NCBI RefSeq assembly: GCF_019977735.1
Contig: NZ_AP025018.1
Coordinates: 496,001-560,000 of the forward strand
DNA length: 64,000 nt
Reading direction: 5' to 3'
Origin: Calothrix sp. PCC 7716
GTDB lineage: Bacteria; Cyanobacteriota; Cyanobacteriia; Cyanobacteriales; Nostocaceae
Every line of letters begins with the position of its first letter. Position 1 is the first letter of the stretch. Shown here one piece after another: positions 62,979-64,000 of this stretch. The notes under the pieces were generated by a model, which worked only from the letters and a program-made list of their open reading frames with translations, was not told the DNA's origin and searched no databases. The position numbers and the translations under genes are program-made.

Positions 62979-63746
62979 TCAAGAATGCTTTCTGCCAACA
63001 CGCAGGTAAATAGGCCATTGAACAGTTCGTCTAGAATTTTCAGAAATTTCCCAAAGCTCAGAAATTCGTCCAAACAGTCTCAAAATATACTCTTCCCCCT
63101 CCGAAGCAATGCATCTTTGAGTTGCAGACCAAGTTCTGAGATAACCTATTAACTCATTAACCTCCCACTCAGCAGTCATTGAAAAAATAGGAGTCTCTAT
63201 TTCGACCAAGGGAAAAGGAACAGTTAAGTATCGGTCATCTACCAATTGCCTTTCTGGAGGCCAAAAAGATTTTATCCTGTCGTAAAACACAAGAAAGCTA
63301 TCTTGCAATTCCTCCGAAGCATCTAATATATTAAAAAACCCATAGCACCAAATCGCTAGAACTCCTTCTGCTTTCAGAACTCGGTTTGCTTCATTATAAA
63401 AGCGGTTAAAATCAAACCAGTGAAAAGCTTGTCCAACAGTAATGAGGTCAATTGAACTACTAGGAAGCGAAGTTGACTCAGCACGAGTAACAAAGTACTT
63501 AATACGCTTGTTTTTCAAAGCATTGGCAATCTGTTCTGAACTAGCATCAGAAGCATAGACAGATGAAAAATATTTTACCAGTCCTTGTGCAACCTGACCA
63601 TTACCAGTTCCACAGTCCCAGGCTAATTCATGAGATTGAACTAATCCACTTAGATACTTAAAGAGTTCTTCTGGATACAAGGGACGATAGCGAACATACT
63701 CGCGCGCGTGCTTAGAAAAGTAATCTTTGAAGCTCATTACTGACAT
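62979..63746 (-). CDS. Class I SAM-dependent methyltransferase
   Basis: A 255-residue methyltransferase. Motif I is AWDCGTGNGQVAQGL (about 43-57), then YASDASSEQIANAL, IDLITVGQAFHWFDFNRFYN and LKAEGVLAIWCYGFF. Full length for the family (Methyltransf_11/25-type). The QAFHWFD motif is like that of small-molecule or trans-aconitate-type enzymes; substrate unknown. It is 18 bases after the TIM-barrel gene on the same strand. Confidence 0.9.
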   Translation of the reverse strand: MSVMSFKDYFSKHAREYVRYRPLYPEELFKYLSGLVQSHELAWDCGTGNGQVAQGLVKYFSSVYASDASSEQIANALKNKRIKYFVTRAESTSLPSSSIDLITVGQAFHWFDFNRFYNEANRVLKAEGVLAIWCYGFFNILDASEELQDSFLVFYDRIKSFWPPERQLVDDRYLTVPFPLVEIETPIFSMTAEWEVNELIGYLRTWSATQRCIASEGEEYILRLFGRISELWEISENSRRTVQWPIYLRVGRKHS

Positions 63747-63764
63747 CCTTTCCTGCCTGTTGAC

Positions 63765-64000
63765 TTAATTATCTCTAAAGGCAGCAGCACAAGCAATATA
63801 CTCTTCTGCTCTGTAACCTCTGTCAAGAGCATCTACAATTAACTTCCCTCGATAAGAATGCTTATCAAGTGCAGCAAGAATTTGATGAACTGGAAGATTT
63901 CCTTTGCCTAAAGGAAGATGAAGATGCTGATTATCATATGTATCTGCCAAGTGGCAGTTCCTTGTAAAAGGAAGTAACTTTTCTAGAGTTGCAAAGGGGT
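63765..64000 (-). CDS. Sugar phosphate isomerase/epimerase-like TIM barrel, C-terminal part
   Basis: The window ends inside this gene. The visible 78 residues include PFATLEKLLPFTRNCHLADT YDNQHLHLPLGKGNLP and YRGKLIVDALDRGYRAEEYI ACAAAFRDN, typical of the last strands and helix of xylose-isomerase-like TIM barrels (AP endonuclease family 2), with likely metal ligands His and Asp/Glu. The start lies beyond 64,000. Confidence 0.75.
   Translation of the reverse strand, partial: PFATLEKLLPFTRNCHLADTYDNQHLHLPLGKGNLPVHQILAALDKHSYRGKLIVDALDRGYRAEEYIACAAAFRDN

Noticed and set aside
1-64000. tRNA or rRNA genes
   Set aside because: I recognised no rRNA stretch and no convincing tRNA cloverleaf with a T-loop GTTCRANNC; a tRNA scan would be needed to be certain.

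Overview
The window is a stretch of cyanobacterial chromosome. psbB (CP47), psbT and a cyanobacterial-type ribosomal S1 gene lie together near 38-41.5 kb. Other typical content includes a TTG-started LysR regulator, a serine/threonine kinase, DUF4058, an XisI-like remnant, heptanucleotide (STRR-type) repeats, IS607-family elements, and a multi-PAS histidine kinase. XisI and STRR repeats point to a filamentous Nostocales-type organism (inference). The DNA is AT-rich overall, but the palindrome GGCGCC occurs about 100 times by eye, where a few would be expected. The usual HIP1 octamer (GCGATCGC) was not seen.

Layout. 0-6.1 kb: LysR regulator, MuiA-like protein, a palindrome array, a phosphodiesterase-superfamily enzyme, a VOC-like protein and a Tas-type aldo/keto reductase. 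6.1-8.8 kb: decayed coding DNA, then a GC-richer island with an AraC regulator and two tandem SnoaL-like proteins. 8.8-10.8 kb: a DUF4435 plus ABC-type ATPase pair that resembles the PARIS anti-phage system (AriB/AriA). 10.9-20.9 kb: ADP-ribosylglycohydrolase, a TolC-like protein coupled to a PhoD-like phosphatase, an FAD monooxygenase, a kinase fused to a phosphate-binding-protein-like domain, and a frameshifted multicopper oxidase. 21.6-26.2 kb: a probable three-gene conflict module (Trypco1, trypsin-NTPase, membrane NTPase) behind a perfect CRP-type palindrome. 26.7-35.7 kb: two different IS607/TnpB elements, each next to or inside a damaged gene, a peptide ABC transporter permease and binding protein, and a vWA/SdrD-B surface protein. 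35.7-37.5 kb: remnants of a response regulator, a histidine kinase, a peptide-export ABC transporter and a HAMP protein around an intact DUF4058 gene. 38.4-41.5 kb: photosystem II and ribosomal genes.

41.6-43.6 kb holds small accessory genes (a retropepsin-like protein, a PD-(D/E)XK-like protein, truncated XisI). 43.7-48.3 kb is a bacteriocin-type export locus: HlyD adaptor, C39-peptidase ABC exporter and three double-glycine precursor peptides. 48.5-50.8 kb is a tightly overlapping three-gene unit (TIGR04255, HTH protein, unknown), a candidate for an undescribed system. 51-57 kb carries a hybrid sensor kinase, a SulP remnant and three consecutive secreted-protein genes including an L,D-transpeptidase. 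57-64 kb carries a PEP mutase/isocitrate lyase-family enzyme, a 1.5-kilo-residue CHAT-STAND-WD40 protein, a methyltransferase and the end of a TIM-barrel protein.

Two themes recur. Several loci look like biological-conflict or defence modules (PARIS-like, Trypco/trypsin/NTPase, CHAT-STAND-WD40, TIGR04255 triple). Short dispersed palindromic repeats sit at the 3' ends of genes and in at least five cases supply the stop codon; they have also been read into coding sequence in two genes.
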